A stretch of DNA of 48,429 bases from Bacteroidetes Order II. bacterium. Its GTDB lineage: Bacteria; Bacteroidota; Rhodothermia; Rhodothermales; UBA2364. The notes under the pieces were generated by a model. The model saw nothing but the letters and a program-made list of their open reading frames with translations, did no database searches and was not told the origin of the DNA. Below are positions 6,932-14,912 of the stretch, in pieces; the stretch's first letter is position 1, and each line of letters begins with the position of its first letter. The position numbers and the translations under genes are program-made. The stretch lies in assembly GCA_016788705.1 (NCBI GenBank), contig JAEUSQ010000013.1, forward strand, positions 1 through 48,429, given 5' to 3'.

Positions 6932-8287
6932 ATGAAATACGCCTCTCAGAAAGTAGCTTTTTGGTTTTTTGCAACCTGTATGCTGCTTTTTTCTCTCCAA
7001 CTAATTTATGGCTTCATTATGGGTTTTGCCCATATGGGGTTTGATGTTTTACACGATTTGATCCCATTTAATACAGCCCGTGCGGTGCATACCAACCTTT
7101 TGGTTGTGTGGTTATTAACAGGCTTTATGGGAGCAGCGCATTACATTATTCCAGACGAGGTACAGCGCGAGCTTTATTCCGTTAAGTTGGCCTACATTCA
7201 ACTTGCTTCATTGGTTGTGGTTGGCGTAGTTGCGCTGATTGGCTTCCATGTAAACTGGTGGGAAGGTCGCAAGTTTTTGGAAATTCCACGCCCATTAGAT
7301 TATTTAGTGGTTGTGAATGTTCTCACGTTTCTGTTCAACATCGGGATGACGGTATTCAAGGCGAATCGAGCCTCCACCACTTCGATCGTTCTTTATACGG
7401 GCTTGGTGGCAGCAGCCTTGCTATATTTGCCCGGCATGATATATTTCGAGAACCAGACGATGGACTCCTATTTTCGTTGGTGGGTGGTGCATCTTTGGGT
7501 AGAAGGGGTTTGGGAGTTAATCATGGGTGGCATTTTGGCTTATTTATTAATCAAACTAACCGGCGTAGATCGCGAAGTAATAGAAAAGTGGTTGTACATC
7601 ATTGTGGGGCTTACCTTCTTATCGGGTATTTTGGGAACGGGCCATCACTATTATTACATTGGCGCGCCGAAGTACTGGCTCTGGGTGGGCGGTATTTTCT
7701 CTGCGTTAGAGCCTTTGGCATTTCTGGGAATGGCATTGTTTGCGATCACCATGTACCGTCGGAGTGGTCGTGAGCACCCTAATAAATTGGCTTTGATGTG
7801 GACTATTGGGTGTGCCATTATGTCTTTTGTAGGTGCAGGATTTTTAGGGTTTGCACATACATTACCACAGGTTAACCTCTATACGCATGGTACGTTAGTG
7901 ACGGCCATGCACGGACATTTGGCGTTTTGGGGGGCATATGCCATGATTGTTCTGGCCATTATTAATTATTCGATGCCGCTCATGACAGGCCGTAAGAATT
8001 ATGGAAGCATGACGGGTAATCTGGCCTTTTGGTTATCCAATATCGGTATGCTGGGTATGACGGGTGCTTTTGCGGTTGCAGGTATTGCCCAAGTGTATTT
8101 AGAGCGGAAGATGGGTATGGACTTTTTGCAGGTTCAGCGCGAGGTAGAACCTCATTTCTTGGGGTTGGTATTGGCAGCAAGTCTGTTTACGGCGGGAATT
8201 GCCCTATACATTTTCGACTTCACCAAGTTCGGCTTCCCGTCGGATGAAGCGCTTGGCGTTTCCGAAGATACCGCAGTTGTGGTATAA
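6932..8287 (+). CDS. norB: Cytochrome c-dependent nitric oxide reductase subunit B
   Basis: Catalytic subunit that reduces 2 NO to N2O; a haem-copper-oxidase relative with about 12 membrane helices and a non-haem Fe-B site. Ligands are visible: His53 (RAVHTN) and His329 for haem b, His327 (TAMHGH) for haem b3, His187 (VVHLW), His238 and His239 (GTGHHYY) for Fe-B, plus the conserved Glu191 (HLWVEGVWE). The length of 451 residues and the lack of the N-terminal quinol-binding extension place it in the cNor class rather than qNor. It pairs with the norC just upstream. A strong hairpin terminator follows before norQ. Confidence 0.97.
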   Translation: MKYASQKVAFWFFATCMLLFSLQLIYGFIMGFAHMGFDVLHDLIPFNTARAVHTNLLVVWLLTGFMGAAHYIIPDEVQRELYSVKLAYIQLASLVVVGVVALIGFHVNWWEGRKFLEIPRPLDYLVVVNVLTFLFNIGMTVFKANRASTTSIVLYTGLVAAALLYLPGMIYFENQTMDSYFRWWVVHLWVEGVWELIMGGILAYLLIKLTGVDREVIEKWLYIIVGLTFLSGILGTGHHYYYIGAPKYWLWVGGIFSALEPLAFLGMALFAITMYRRSGREHPNKLALMWTIGCAIMSFVGAGFLGFAHTLPQVNLYTHGTLVTAMHGHLAFWGAYAMIVLAIINYSMPLMTGRKNYGSMTGNLAFWLSNIGMLGMTGAFAVAGIAQVYLERKMGMDFLQVQREVEPHFLGLVLAASLFTAGIALYIFDFTKFGFPSDEALGVSEDTAVVV

Positions 8288-8298
8288 ATTTTCACCTT

Positions 8299-8335
8299 AA
8301 AGGGTTCTGCCCGCTGCGGAACCCTTTTTTTTTTT
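8299..8335 (+). terminator. Strong intrinsic terminator between norB and norQ
   Basis: Nine-base-pair stem AAAGGGTTC (8299-8307) / GAACCCTTT (8319-8327) with an 11-base loop, followed by a run of T to 8335. It sits only 12 bases before the norQ ATG. Because there is no room for a promoter after it, norQD must be made by readthrough or from a promoter inside norB. This would keep the activator proteins at a lower level than the NorCB subunits. Confidence 0.85.
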
Positions 8336-8347
8336 CTGGCTTAACCT

Positions 8348-9145
8348 ATGGAAGTGTTGTTCTCGTCCACTATCGAACAAGTTTATTATAAGCCTATTGC
8401 CCGCGAGGTCGAGGTTTTTGATCATTGTTTTCGAAATCGTCTCCCACTTTTATTAAAAGGTCCCACAGGGTCGGGCAAGTCACGGTTTGTGGAATACATG
8501 GCCCAGAAGTTGGATTTACCTTGTATAACGGTTATGTGCCACGAAGAGACTTCTACAGTGGACTTATTGGGCCGCTATATTATCAAAGGAAATGATACCG
8601 AGTGGATAGATGGCCCGCTCACGAGTGCTGTTCGGGGAGGTGGAATTATCTATTTGGATGAAATTGCCGAAGCTCGCCCCGATGTTATGGTGGCGATTCA
8701 CTCGCTTACCGACCATCGCCGGATGCTGTACTTAGATCGGCATCACGAAAACCTGAAGGCTCCAGATCATTTTATGCTCGTGGCTTCTTTTAATCCGGGG
8801 TATCAGAAGGGATACAAAGAATTGAAACCTTCCACTCGTCAGCGGTTTGTCACGCTGTCTTTTCAGTATCCCGCCAAAGAACTTGAAATGGAAATCATCC
8901 TCTCGGAGACCAAGGTGGAGAAAAATGTGGCGCAAAAATTGGTGGCCATCGCAGCCAAAATTCGTAACAGCGTAGAATTGGGCCTTACCGAAACAGTTTC
9001 TACGAGGTTGCTGGTGGATGCGGGAAAGTTGATTGCCAGTGGTTTACCACCTCGGTTGGCCTGTACCGTTTCGATTGCCGAAACCCTGACCGACGACGAA
9101 GATGTGAAGGCTTCTCTGAAAGACCTAATTGCGATGATTTTTTAG
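8348..9145 (+). CDS. norQ: NorQ/CbbQ-type MoxR AAA+ ATPase
   Basis: AAA+ chaperone that works with NorD to activate NorCB, probably by inserting or remodelling the Fe-B site. Walker A is GPTGSGKS at 38-45 and Walker B is GIIYLDE at 99-105; the arginine-finger and sensor region (SFNPGYQKGYKELKPSTRQRF) matches the CbbQ/NorQ group. The size of 265 residues is typical. It lies directly before norD with a 9-base gap, the normal arrangement of this ATPase/VWA pair. Confidence 0.94.
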   Translation: MEVLFSSTIEQVYYKPIAREVEVFDHCFRNRLPLLLKGPTGSGKSRFVEYMAQKLDLPCITVMCHEETSTVDLLGRYIIKGNDTEWIDGPLTSAVRGGGIIYLDEIAEARPDVMVAIHSLTDHRRMLYLDRHHENLKAPDHFMLVASFNPGYQKGYKELKPSTRQRFVTLSFQYPAKELEMEIILSETKVEKNVAQKLVAIAAKIRNSVELGLTETVSTRLLVDAGKLIASGLPPRLACTVSIAETLTDDEDVKASLKDLIAMIF

Positions 9146-9154
9146 GCGATTATT

Positions 9155-10948
9155 ATGGAATGGGATCAATTCGTCTTCAAAAAAATCCACCGTTTGGTCA
9201 CGTTTGTCAGATCGGAGAAACCTGATCCCGAACGAGTGGCACGGGCGGTTGCTTTAGAGGAAATCTCACCTCGTCTTACGTCGCTGGCACGGCTTTTATG
9301 TGGAAAGGCCATTACCTTACATCCCTCGGAAGACGTGGGTGGCTATAAGGGCACCTCCTTTTTTCTACCGCGCCTCTATGACCGCGGCGATTCTCGCGAG
9401 GCAAACGAAGCCTTTTTCCTATTCCGAACCCTGTTTTTGTATGGGCAATATATGCTCCGGCATGTTTGGACAGACCACAACAACCATACCTACGAAGCAT
9501 CGGTGACAAAGGCACAGGAACAAGCCGAGGAGGTCATTCATTTCCTGAGCAAGGAGTTTGCGGCATTTCCAGACCTATATCGTTCGGTGCTCAATCAGGA
9601 AAAATCATTTCAACGAAAGCAAAAAAAAAATGGGATCGAAGAAATGCGCTTCGACACCTCTTTCGTGTACGGGAAATGGCTATATACGAGCATAGACGAG
9701 TTGGAGGTGTTGGAGGCGCTAAAAGGAGTGGTCAACCGAAATACCGTGGCCGATGATAAGGATAAAGAAGGCTATACGGAACATCAAGCCCCCGCCAAAG
9801 AACAAACCGAGTTGCTAAAGGTGGATACCCGAGAACAGGAGAATTATACTCTTACACATAATTTCGAGAAAATTGAGACCTTAGACGAGTTCTCAGGGCG
9901 GTGGCGAGACTTTGATGGCAGCGACGATTTGGAGGAACACAGCGAGGCACTACGCGACTTGGACTTGAGGCATGTGGTACGGGTGGATAACCCGGTTCAC
10001 TCCATTTATAAATCGGAATTTGTGGATTCGCTTGGCTTGATCGAGGTTCATGCACCAGGGCAAACGGCTTTCCATTTACAATACGACGAGTGGGATCGGA
10101 ATAAAAAGCAGTATAAATTAGGGTTTTGCAAGGTATTTCCCGCTTTTATAAAAGAGAAAAAACTTTTATATACCCAAAAAATCATCCATGAAAATCAAGG
10201 GCGCATCCGCCAAATGTTAAAACATGCCGAACGGTTTCTTACCGATTATCATGTAAAGAAAAGGCTGGCATGGGGAGACGAACCAGACCTAGATGCCACC
10301 GTAGAAGCCTTTGTTGATAGACGATGCGGCATTACACCGTCAGAAAATCTTTATAATGCAAAGCGAAAACGAACCAAAGAAATTGCCATTCTGGTTCTGA
10401 CTGATGTAAGCCTAAGCACAGATGGGTATAGCAACAACAAACGGATTTTGGATACCGAAAAAGAAGCATTGGTTATGGTATCGGAGGTCTGGCAGCAATT
10501 AGAAGTGATATTTCAGTTAGACACCTTCTCCAGTCGGACGCACAACCATTGTTATTATCATACGGCCAAAGCCTTTCATCACACATGGGAAGCCAGTCGC
10601 GACCATATTGGTGCCATCGAAAGTAGTGGTTACACAAGAATCGGGCCGGCTATTCGTCATGCCACTTATTTACTTTCCCAAGTGCGGGCAGATACCAAGT
10701 GGTTGCTACTATTAACCGATGGGAAACCGAATGACTATGATACCTACGAGGGGCAATATGGCATTTACGACACGCAAAAAGCGATTAGCGAGGCACGAGA
10801 AAAACAAATGCACGTCTCTGCAATCGCCATTGACGAAACGGCCAAGTTCTACCTCCCACAAATATTCGGACGCGGTGGGTACCAAATTCTGCGACATGCC
10901 AACCAATTACCCGATGCCTTGCTCAATTGCTATCTCAATATATTTTAA
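9155..10948 (+). CDS. norD: NorD, von Willebrand factor A-domain protein for nitric oxide reductase activation
   Basis: Partner of NorQ in maturing nitric oxide reductase. The first 370 residues form the NorD-specific helical region. The C-terminal third is a VWA domain with a metal-ion-dependent adhesion site: DVSLS at about 417-421, a Thr in GYTRIGPA, and LLLTDGKPND with Asp522. The middle (about 200-270) is acidic and of low complexity. The gene contains an uninterrupted A10 tract at 9621-9630 (…KQKKNG…), a possible slippage site, but the frame is intact. It is the last complete gene of the nor operon. Confidence 0.92.
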   Translation: MEWDQFVFKKIHRLVTFVRSEKPDPERVARAVALEEISPRLTSLARLLCGKAITLHPSEDVGGYKGTSFFLPRLYDRGDSREANEAFFLFRTLFLYGQYMLRHVWTDHNNHTYEASVTKAQEQAEEVIHFLSKEFAAFPDLYRSVLNQEKSFQRKQKKNGIEEMRFDTSFVYGKWLYTSIDELEVLEALKGVVNRNTVADDKDKEGYTEHQAPAKEQTELLKVDTREQENYTLTHNFEKIETLDEFSGRWRDFDGSDDLEEHSEALRDLDLRHVVRVDNPVHSIYKSEFVDSLGLIEVHAPGQTAFHLQYDEWDRNKKQYKLGFCKVFPAFIKEKKLLYTQKIIHENQGRIRQMLKHAERFLTDYHVKKRLAWGDEPDLDATVEAFVDRRCGITPSENLYNAKRKRTKEIAILVLTDVSLSTDGYSNNKRILDTEKEALVMVSEVWQQLEVIFQLDTFSSRTHNHCYYHTAKAFHHTWEASRDHIGAIESSGYTRIGPAIRHATYLLSQVRADTKWLLLLTDGKPNDYDTYEGQYGIYDTQKAISEAREKQMHVSAIAIDETAKFYLPQIFGRGGYQILRHANQLPDALLNCYLNIF

Positions 10949-10960
10949 TGCTAATCATAA

Positions 10961-11095
10961 ATGATAAATAAAATTGCTCTTTTCCTTCACCTACTTGGTG
11001 CAACCGTCTGGGTAGGTGGACACCTAACTTTCATACTGGTTATAAACTATTTTTCAAAAAATTTCATTACCCTAATAAGCCGAAGGTCTTGCTGA
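10961..11095 (+). pseudogene. Truncated N-terminus of a CopD-like membrane protein
   Basis: A 44-codon frame starts at ATG 10961, 12 bases after norD. It begins with a hydrophobic stretch containing LHLLGATVWVGGHL, the characteristic first helix of CopD-family haem/copper membrane proteins that often accompany denitrification genes. The frame then runs into an unrelated tail and stops at TGA 11093, inside the next terminator. A full member would need well over 100 residues, so this is the 5' stump of a deleted gene. The upstream position fits a former last gene of the nor operon. The alternative, a functional single-span mini-protein, cannot be excluded. Confidence 0.6.
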
Positions 11096-11109
11096 CTTCC
11101 GGCTTATTA
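11073..11109. terminator. Convergent terminator between the nor operon and the ABC exporter genes
   Basis: Perfect 10-bp inverted repeat TAATAAGCCG (11073-11082) / CGGCTTATTA (11100-11109), extendable by AAG/CTT across a bulge. It lies between two converging units and overlaps the end of the CopD-like stump. There is no long T tract, so its strength is uncertain. Confidence 0.6.
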
Positions 11110-11130
11110 GATGCCATGATGCTTGCATGA

Positions 11131-12483
11131 TCAGTCTGCGAGGGTCTGTGCAATGTCGGTCCGATATGCTTGAAATGCAGGTATCAGGGCTGCGAGAACG
11201 CCCGTTCCTAGGGCTGCGAGTATTACCCAAAATTCTCCAGGTACAAAGCGAAGCCCGGTCAATTCCACCTGATTGGCCGTCGAGAGCACTTGGCCGATGA
11301 TTTCGGTGATACCATGTCCTAATAATACACCGACGGCAATTCCCATGATGGCGTAAATCAATCCTTCCAAGAGCACATGGAGAAAGATTTTTTCACGAGA
11401 AGCACCCAACGCTCGCATCATCGCCAAGTCGTAACGGCGCTCCTGAATGGCATTGTAGAGGGCAATAAACACCCCCAACAAGGCTGCAAACATGAGGATA
11501 AAACCAAAAACCCGAATGGTGCTAATACCCACGCCCACCAATTGTAACAGGTTTGCCAACTGTTGCGCGGGGGTTGCTGCCTGAAGTTTCGTTTGGCTGT
11601 TAATGCTTCGGGGCAGCATAACGGTGGCAATTGGACTGGCAAATTTTACAAGGGCAACAGTTACTTCCGGGCCGCTTTCAGTTATTGTGCCCGAAGGCAA
11701 CATCCCTCCCATAACCGCAGGGGCACCAGTAATCGCAGGGACTGGTAAGGGTTTTATCTCTTCGGTAACCTTGGCGGCAGAATCTGGCTTGGCCTTGATT
11801 TCCTCTTCATGATCGTGTACTTCGTCAGCATGGTGTTCGTCTTCGTGTTCATCGGCCTTGTCGTGTGGTAAACCGTGTACATCCCAGACAGAAGCAAGGC
11901 TGGTGAGGATCAGCCGGTCCATCACGGTATTGGTCGGTGCCAGTATCCCCACCACCTTGTAGGGGTGTTGGTGATGGCCTTCACCGCCTTGTACTAAGCC
12001 GTGTGCGCCTACAAAAGTATCCCCCACCTTAAGGCCCGCTTCTTTTGCCACTTGTGCGCCTATGGTGGCCTCGGAAGTGCCACCAAACATTTTACCAGAG
12101 GCCACCTTGGCCTCGTAATGGGCCGGATAGGCTTCGGTGGTTCCAACAATACGGAATTGCTTGTAACTATCCCCAAGGGAGAGTGGGATTACCTCTTTTA
12201 CCATTCGGTTGGCCTTGAGTTTTTCCACTTCAGAAAGGGGTATATTGCCTGTCGGAACGTCTAAATGATAAATACCAGAAAGGATTAACTGGAGAGGGCT
12301 TCCTTTGGCCCCAACCACCATGTCTATTCCTTTTGCATCACGCTCCATTTTCTCTCCGAACTGTGCACTAAACAACAAGAGGAGAAGGATGGTAGCAATA
12401 CCAATCCCCAGCAAAAATGTATTGAGCAGCGTGGTCAGTTTTTGCCGTCGGATATAAGACAGGCTTAGTTTTAATAAATTCAT
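11131..12483 (-). CDS. FtsX/MacB-type ABC transporter permease with a His-rich periplasmic loop
   Basis: Membrane subunit of a MacB/LolE-like ABC system. Topology is one N-terminal helix (residues 20-40), a large extracytoplasmic domain, and three C-terminal helices (about 320-345, 370-395, 415-440), with the FtsX signature RRYDLAMMRALGASREKIF before the second. The periplasmic domain has two histidine clusters: GEGHHQHPY at 167-175, and an acidic His-rich stretch at 203-225 with seven histidines. Such loops suggest metal binding, and His-rich permeases of this type are known in zinc-regulated operons of other bacteria. It follows its ATPase (12510-13136) with a 26-base gap. The substrate is unknown; lipoprotein release is an alternative. 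Confidence 0.85.
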   Translation of the reverse strand: MNLLKLSLSYIRRQKLTTLLNTFLLGIGIATILLLLLFSAQFGEKMERDAKGIDMVVGAKGSPLQLILSGIYHLDVPTGNIPLSEVEKLKANRMVKEVIPLSLGDSYKQFRIVGTTEAYPAHYEAKVASGKMFGGTSEATIGAQVAKEAGLKVGDTFVGAHGLVQGGEGHHQHPYKVVGILAPTNTVMDRLILTSLASVWDVHGLPHDKADEHEDEHHADEVHDHEEEIKAKPDSAAKVTEEIKPLPVPAITGAPAVMGGMLPSGTITESGPEVTVALVKFASPIATVMLPRSINSQTKLQAATPAQQLANLLQLVGVGISTIRVFGFILMFAALLGVFIALYNAIQERRYDLAMMRALGASREKIFLHVLLEGLIYAIMGIAVGVLLGHGITEIIGQVLSTANQVELTGLRFVPGEFWVILAALGTGVLAALIPAFQAYRTDIAQTLAD

Positions 12484-12509
12484 GGGTGTATGCAGGCTGA
12501 TGGGTGGGA

Positions 12510-13136
12510 CTACAAATTAAACTGGTTACCAAAAGCATCTTTGATGCGCTGATCGTGTGTGGTTATGACCAATGTTGCTTTATGCGTTTCTGCCTGTTTT
12601 TTGAGCAGTTCCAACACCTTGTCACAGTTCTGATCATCCAAAGCGGAGGTTGGTTCATCCGCTAGAATTACTTTGGGCCGATTGATCACAGCACGTGCAA
12701 TAGAGACACGTTGCGCCTGTCCTACGCTCAGTTGTGCGGGGTAGGCGAATTTTTTGGTTCCAATGTCTAATCCTTCCAGCACTTCATCCACCCGCTCCTC
12801 GCTTTGCGGTTCCCCCGCCACAAATTGGGCCATTAACAAATTTTCGCGTACAGTTAATGTACCAAACAGGTGCATTCTCTGAAATACGATGCCAATATTC
12901 TGTCCACGAAAGCGGTCTATCTGTGCCACACCCAAAGTGCCCAGATTCTGGCCTGCAATGGTTACGTTTCCACTGGTGGGCTTCAATAGGCCCGCCAAAA
13001 TGTGGAGAAGCGTGGTTTTTCCGGAGCCAGAAGGGCCCAGCATGATCCATTGCTCACCTTGATCCGCCTTCCACGAGGGCATATCCAAAACGGTTTGGCC
13101 GTCGTATTGATGAGTTACATTTTCCAATAAAAACAT
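12510..13136 (-). CDS. LolD/MacB-type ABC transporter ATP-binding protein
   Basis: Energises the neighbouring FtsX-type permease. Walker A is GPSGSGKT at 34-41, the Q-loop follows in IVFQRMHLF, and Walker B is VILADEPTSALD. The signature motif reads LSVGQAQR instead of LSGGQ, which is common in this subfamily. The size of 208 residues is typical for LolD/FtsE proteins. It is the first gene of a two-gene exporter unit and lies 29 bases after peptide deformylase, so it may be transcribed with def and ruvX. Confidence 0.9.
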   Translation of the reverse strand: MFLLENVTHQYDGQTVLDMPSWKADQGEQWIMLGPSGSGKTTLLHILAGLLKPTSGNVTIAGQNLGTLGVAQIDRFRGQNIGIVFQRMHLFGTLTVRENLLMAQFVAGEPQSEERVDEVLEGLDIGTKKFAYPAQLSVGQAQRVSIARAVINRPKVILADEPTSALDDQNCDKVLELLKKQAETHKATLVITTHDQRIKDAFGNQFNL

Positions 13137-13165
13137 ATGTTTACCATTCTTATGAAGAGAAAGAC

Positions 13166-13747
13166 TTAAGCAGACAATTTGGCCATAGGATACTTGGTTT
13201 CCAGAACACCGCGCTGAATGTCGCGAAGTTTCCGTTGAAGCATTCGGCGTTTAAAAGCGCTCATATGGTCTAAGAATAAAATGCCTTCTAAATGGTCGTG
13301 CTCGTGTTGAATAACCCGTGCCACCAGTTTATCCACCTCCATTGTCTGAGGCGCGAAATTCCGGTCTAAATATTGAAGGCTAATTTTGCTGGGCCGTGTC
13401 ACCATCTCGTGGATGTCGGGTACAGAAAGACAACCTTCTTCATACTCGGATTCCTCGTCGCTTTCTGCTATGATTTCTGGATTGATAAAAACCATACATT
13501 CTTTCCAGGCATCAGGGAAAGGTTCTCCGGTTTTTTCTTGATAGTCTTCTTCGTAATGACGAACATCTACCACAAACAGTCGGATACTTTCGCCTATTTG
13601 CGGTGCAGCCAAGCCAACGCCATCTGCATTCTTCATGGTCTCAAACATGTTGTCTATAAGCGTCTGAAGTTCCGGTGTGTTTGAGGTTATTGCTTGCGCT
13701 TCTTTGCGCAGCACCGGATCACCGTAACGTCTAATGGGCAAAATCAT
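13166..13747 (-). CDS. def: Peptide deformylase
   Basis: Removes the formyl group from the initiating methionine of new proteins. All three family motifs are present: GVGLAAPQIG at 43-52, EGCLSVP with the metal ligand Cys106, and QHEHDHLEG with His148, Glu149 and His152. The length of 193 residues and the acidic insert (SDEESEYEE at 96-104) fit Bacteroidota-type enzymes. It lies 59 bases after ruvX in a minus-strand cluster of housekeeping genes. Confidence 0.97.
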   Translation of the reverse strand: MILPIRRYGDPVLRKEAQAITSNTPELQTLIDNMFETMKNADGVGLAAPQIGESIRLFVVDVRHYEEDYQEKTGEPFPDAWKECMVFINPEIIAESDEESEYEEGCLSVPDIHEMVTRPSKISLQYLDRNFAPQTMEVDKLVARVIQHEHDHLEGILFLDHMSAFKRRMLQRKLRDIQRGVLETKYPMAKLSA

Positions 13748-13806
13748 AAGCGTTATTTCGAAGTTTGGTTTAAGTAAGAATATTACGGGGCGTGTAGGTA
13801 GAAGAA

Positions 13807-14220
13807 TTAGCGCAGTTCCATAAAGTCACGAAGTAGAATGGCGGCTGCCGTTCTGTCCACCCGCGATTTTTCGCGCCGTGCCTTCATGCGTAATCCCGAA
13901 GCCCGAATGCTTTCAATGGCCATTTCGGAGGTATATCGTTCATCTATTTTGTGAATCGGAATATCAGCAAATTTTTCGGATAGCTGTTGGATAAATGTCG
14001 CCACCCTAAAGGTTGCAGCCCCTTCGGAGCCGTCTTCTTGCAAGGGCCATCCCACGACAAAGGCCTCCACACCCGGTTCTTCCTGCACCATTTTGGTCAA
14101 AACCGACCAGAGTTCTGCTTGGTGATAGGTACCATGTGGCTGGGCAATCAACTGTAATGGGTCGGTGATGGCCACGCCAATTCTTTTTTCGCCGAAGTCT
14201 AATCCAATCAATCGAGGCAT
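13807..14220 (-). CDS. ruvX: RuvX/YqgF-family putative Holliday junction resolvase and rRNA-processing nuclease
   Basis: RNase H-fold nuclease linked to pre-16S rRNA processing and Holliday junction resolution. The N-terminal GLDFGEKRIGVAITD carries the catalytic Asp8; VVGWPLQEDGSEG and HKIDERYTSEMA supply the other family motifs, and the C-terminal VDRTAAAILLRDF gives the last acidic residue. The length of 137 residues is standard. It precedes def on the same strand. Confidence 0.95.
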   Translation of the reverse strand: MPRLIGLDFGEKRIGVAITDPLQLIAQPHGTYHQAELWSVLTKMVQEEPGVEAFVVGWPLQEDGSEGAATFRVATFIQQLSEKFADIPIHKIDERYTSEMAIESIRASGLRMKARREKSRVDRTAAAILLRDFMELR

Positions 14221-14321
14221 GGGTATAAGGGGGGGGATGCGTTTAGGCTTTACTATAATACAGAAAACGTTTTTGGTTCACAAGTTCTGTTGGGTTTTCT
14301 AAATCAGTTATAATACAAAAC

Positions 14322-14353
14322 AAAGCCCCAACCGCATGGTTGTACGATTGGGG
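14322..14353 (-). terminator. Intrinsic terminator of the small secreted-protein gene
   Basis: Stem of nine positions with one mismatch, CCCCAACCG (14326-14334) / CGATTGGGG (14345-14353). On the minus strand it is followed by CTTTGTTTTG. It lies 18 bases beyond the stop codon at 14371. Confidence 0.65.
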
Positions 14354-14370
14354 AATCAAAAATGCGAAGG

Positions 14371-14808
14371 TTATTGACAAGTGGTGGTGTGGTATGCATC
14401 TGATTTCCCGCGCCCTTCCGCACACCGCCAAGCGGTTTCTACTTTTTCGGGAATCCATACTCGGCTGATTTGCCGAAAGCGGATTTTTTTTACTTCGCCG
14501 GCCACACTGTCGTCTTCCAAGCCTTCGAGTCTAAACGTGCAGACTTGGCTATTGCCTTGTTCGGTGGGCGCTGCACACCATACAAGTGGTCTTGCGCCAG
14601 ATTCCATCGTCAAGGACCGTAACATGGCTTCCGGCGTTTGAAGTTGCGGACTTCGCACTTCCGTGAGGAGTTCGTCGAAGGCGTCTTTTTCGATTGCAGA
14701 AACAGGAACCATTTTCAAGATTTTATAGGATAGAATTTTCGGCGAAGACTGCGCCCAAGTAAAAGGGGTCATCACTGCGATAAGGTAAATCCAAAAATAC
14801 TTTTTCAT
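14371..14808 (-). CDS. Hypothetical secreted protein with four cysteines
   Basis: Family not recognised. A Sec signal peptide is evident (MKKYFWIYLIAVMTPFTWAQ), so the mature protein of about 125 residues is periplasmic or secreted. Cysteines occur at VWCAAP, QVCTF, WRCAEG and at the C-terminus (TTTCQ), which suggests two disulfide bonds. The gene has its own terminator and stands between ruvX and an alpha/beta hydrolase on the same strand. Nothing indicates a specific role. Confidence 0.7.
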   Translation of the reverse strand: MKKYFWIYLIAVMTPFTWAQSSPKILSYKILKMVPVSAIEKDAFDELLTEVRSPQLQTPEAMLRSLTMESGARPLVWCAAPTEQGNSQVCTFRLEGLEDDSVAGEVKKIRFRQISRVWIPEKVETAWRCAEGRGKSDAYHTTTCQ

Positions 14809-14912
14809 AGCTTTTATTCTTTTTTAGGGTGATATGGATATTGGTGGCAACATCGGGAATTTCCCTGTATGAATCAAGCAGAAAATATTTTTTATTTACA
14901 AATTTAGCTATT

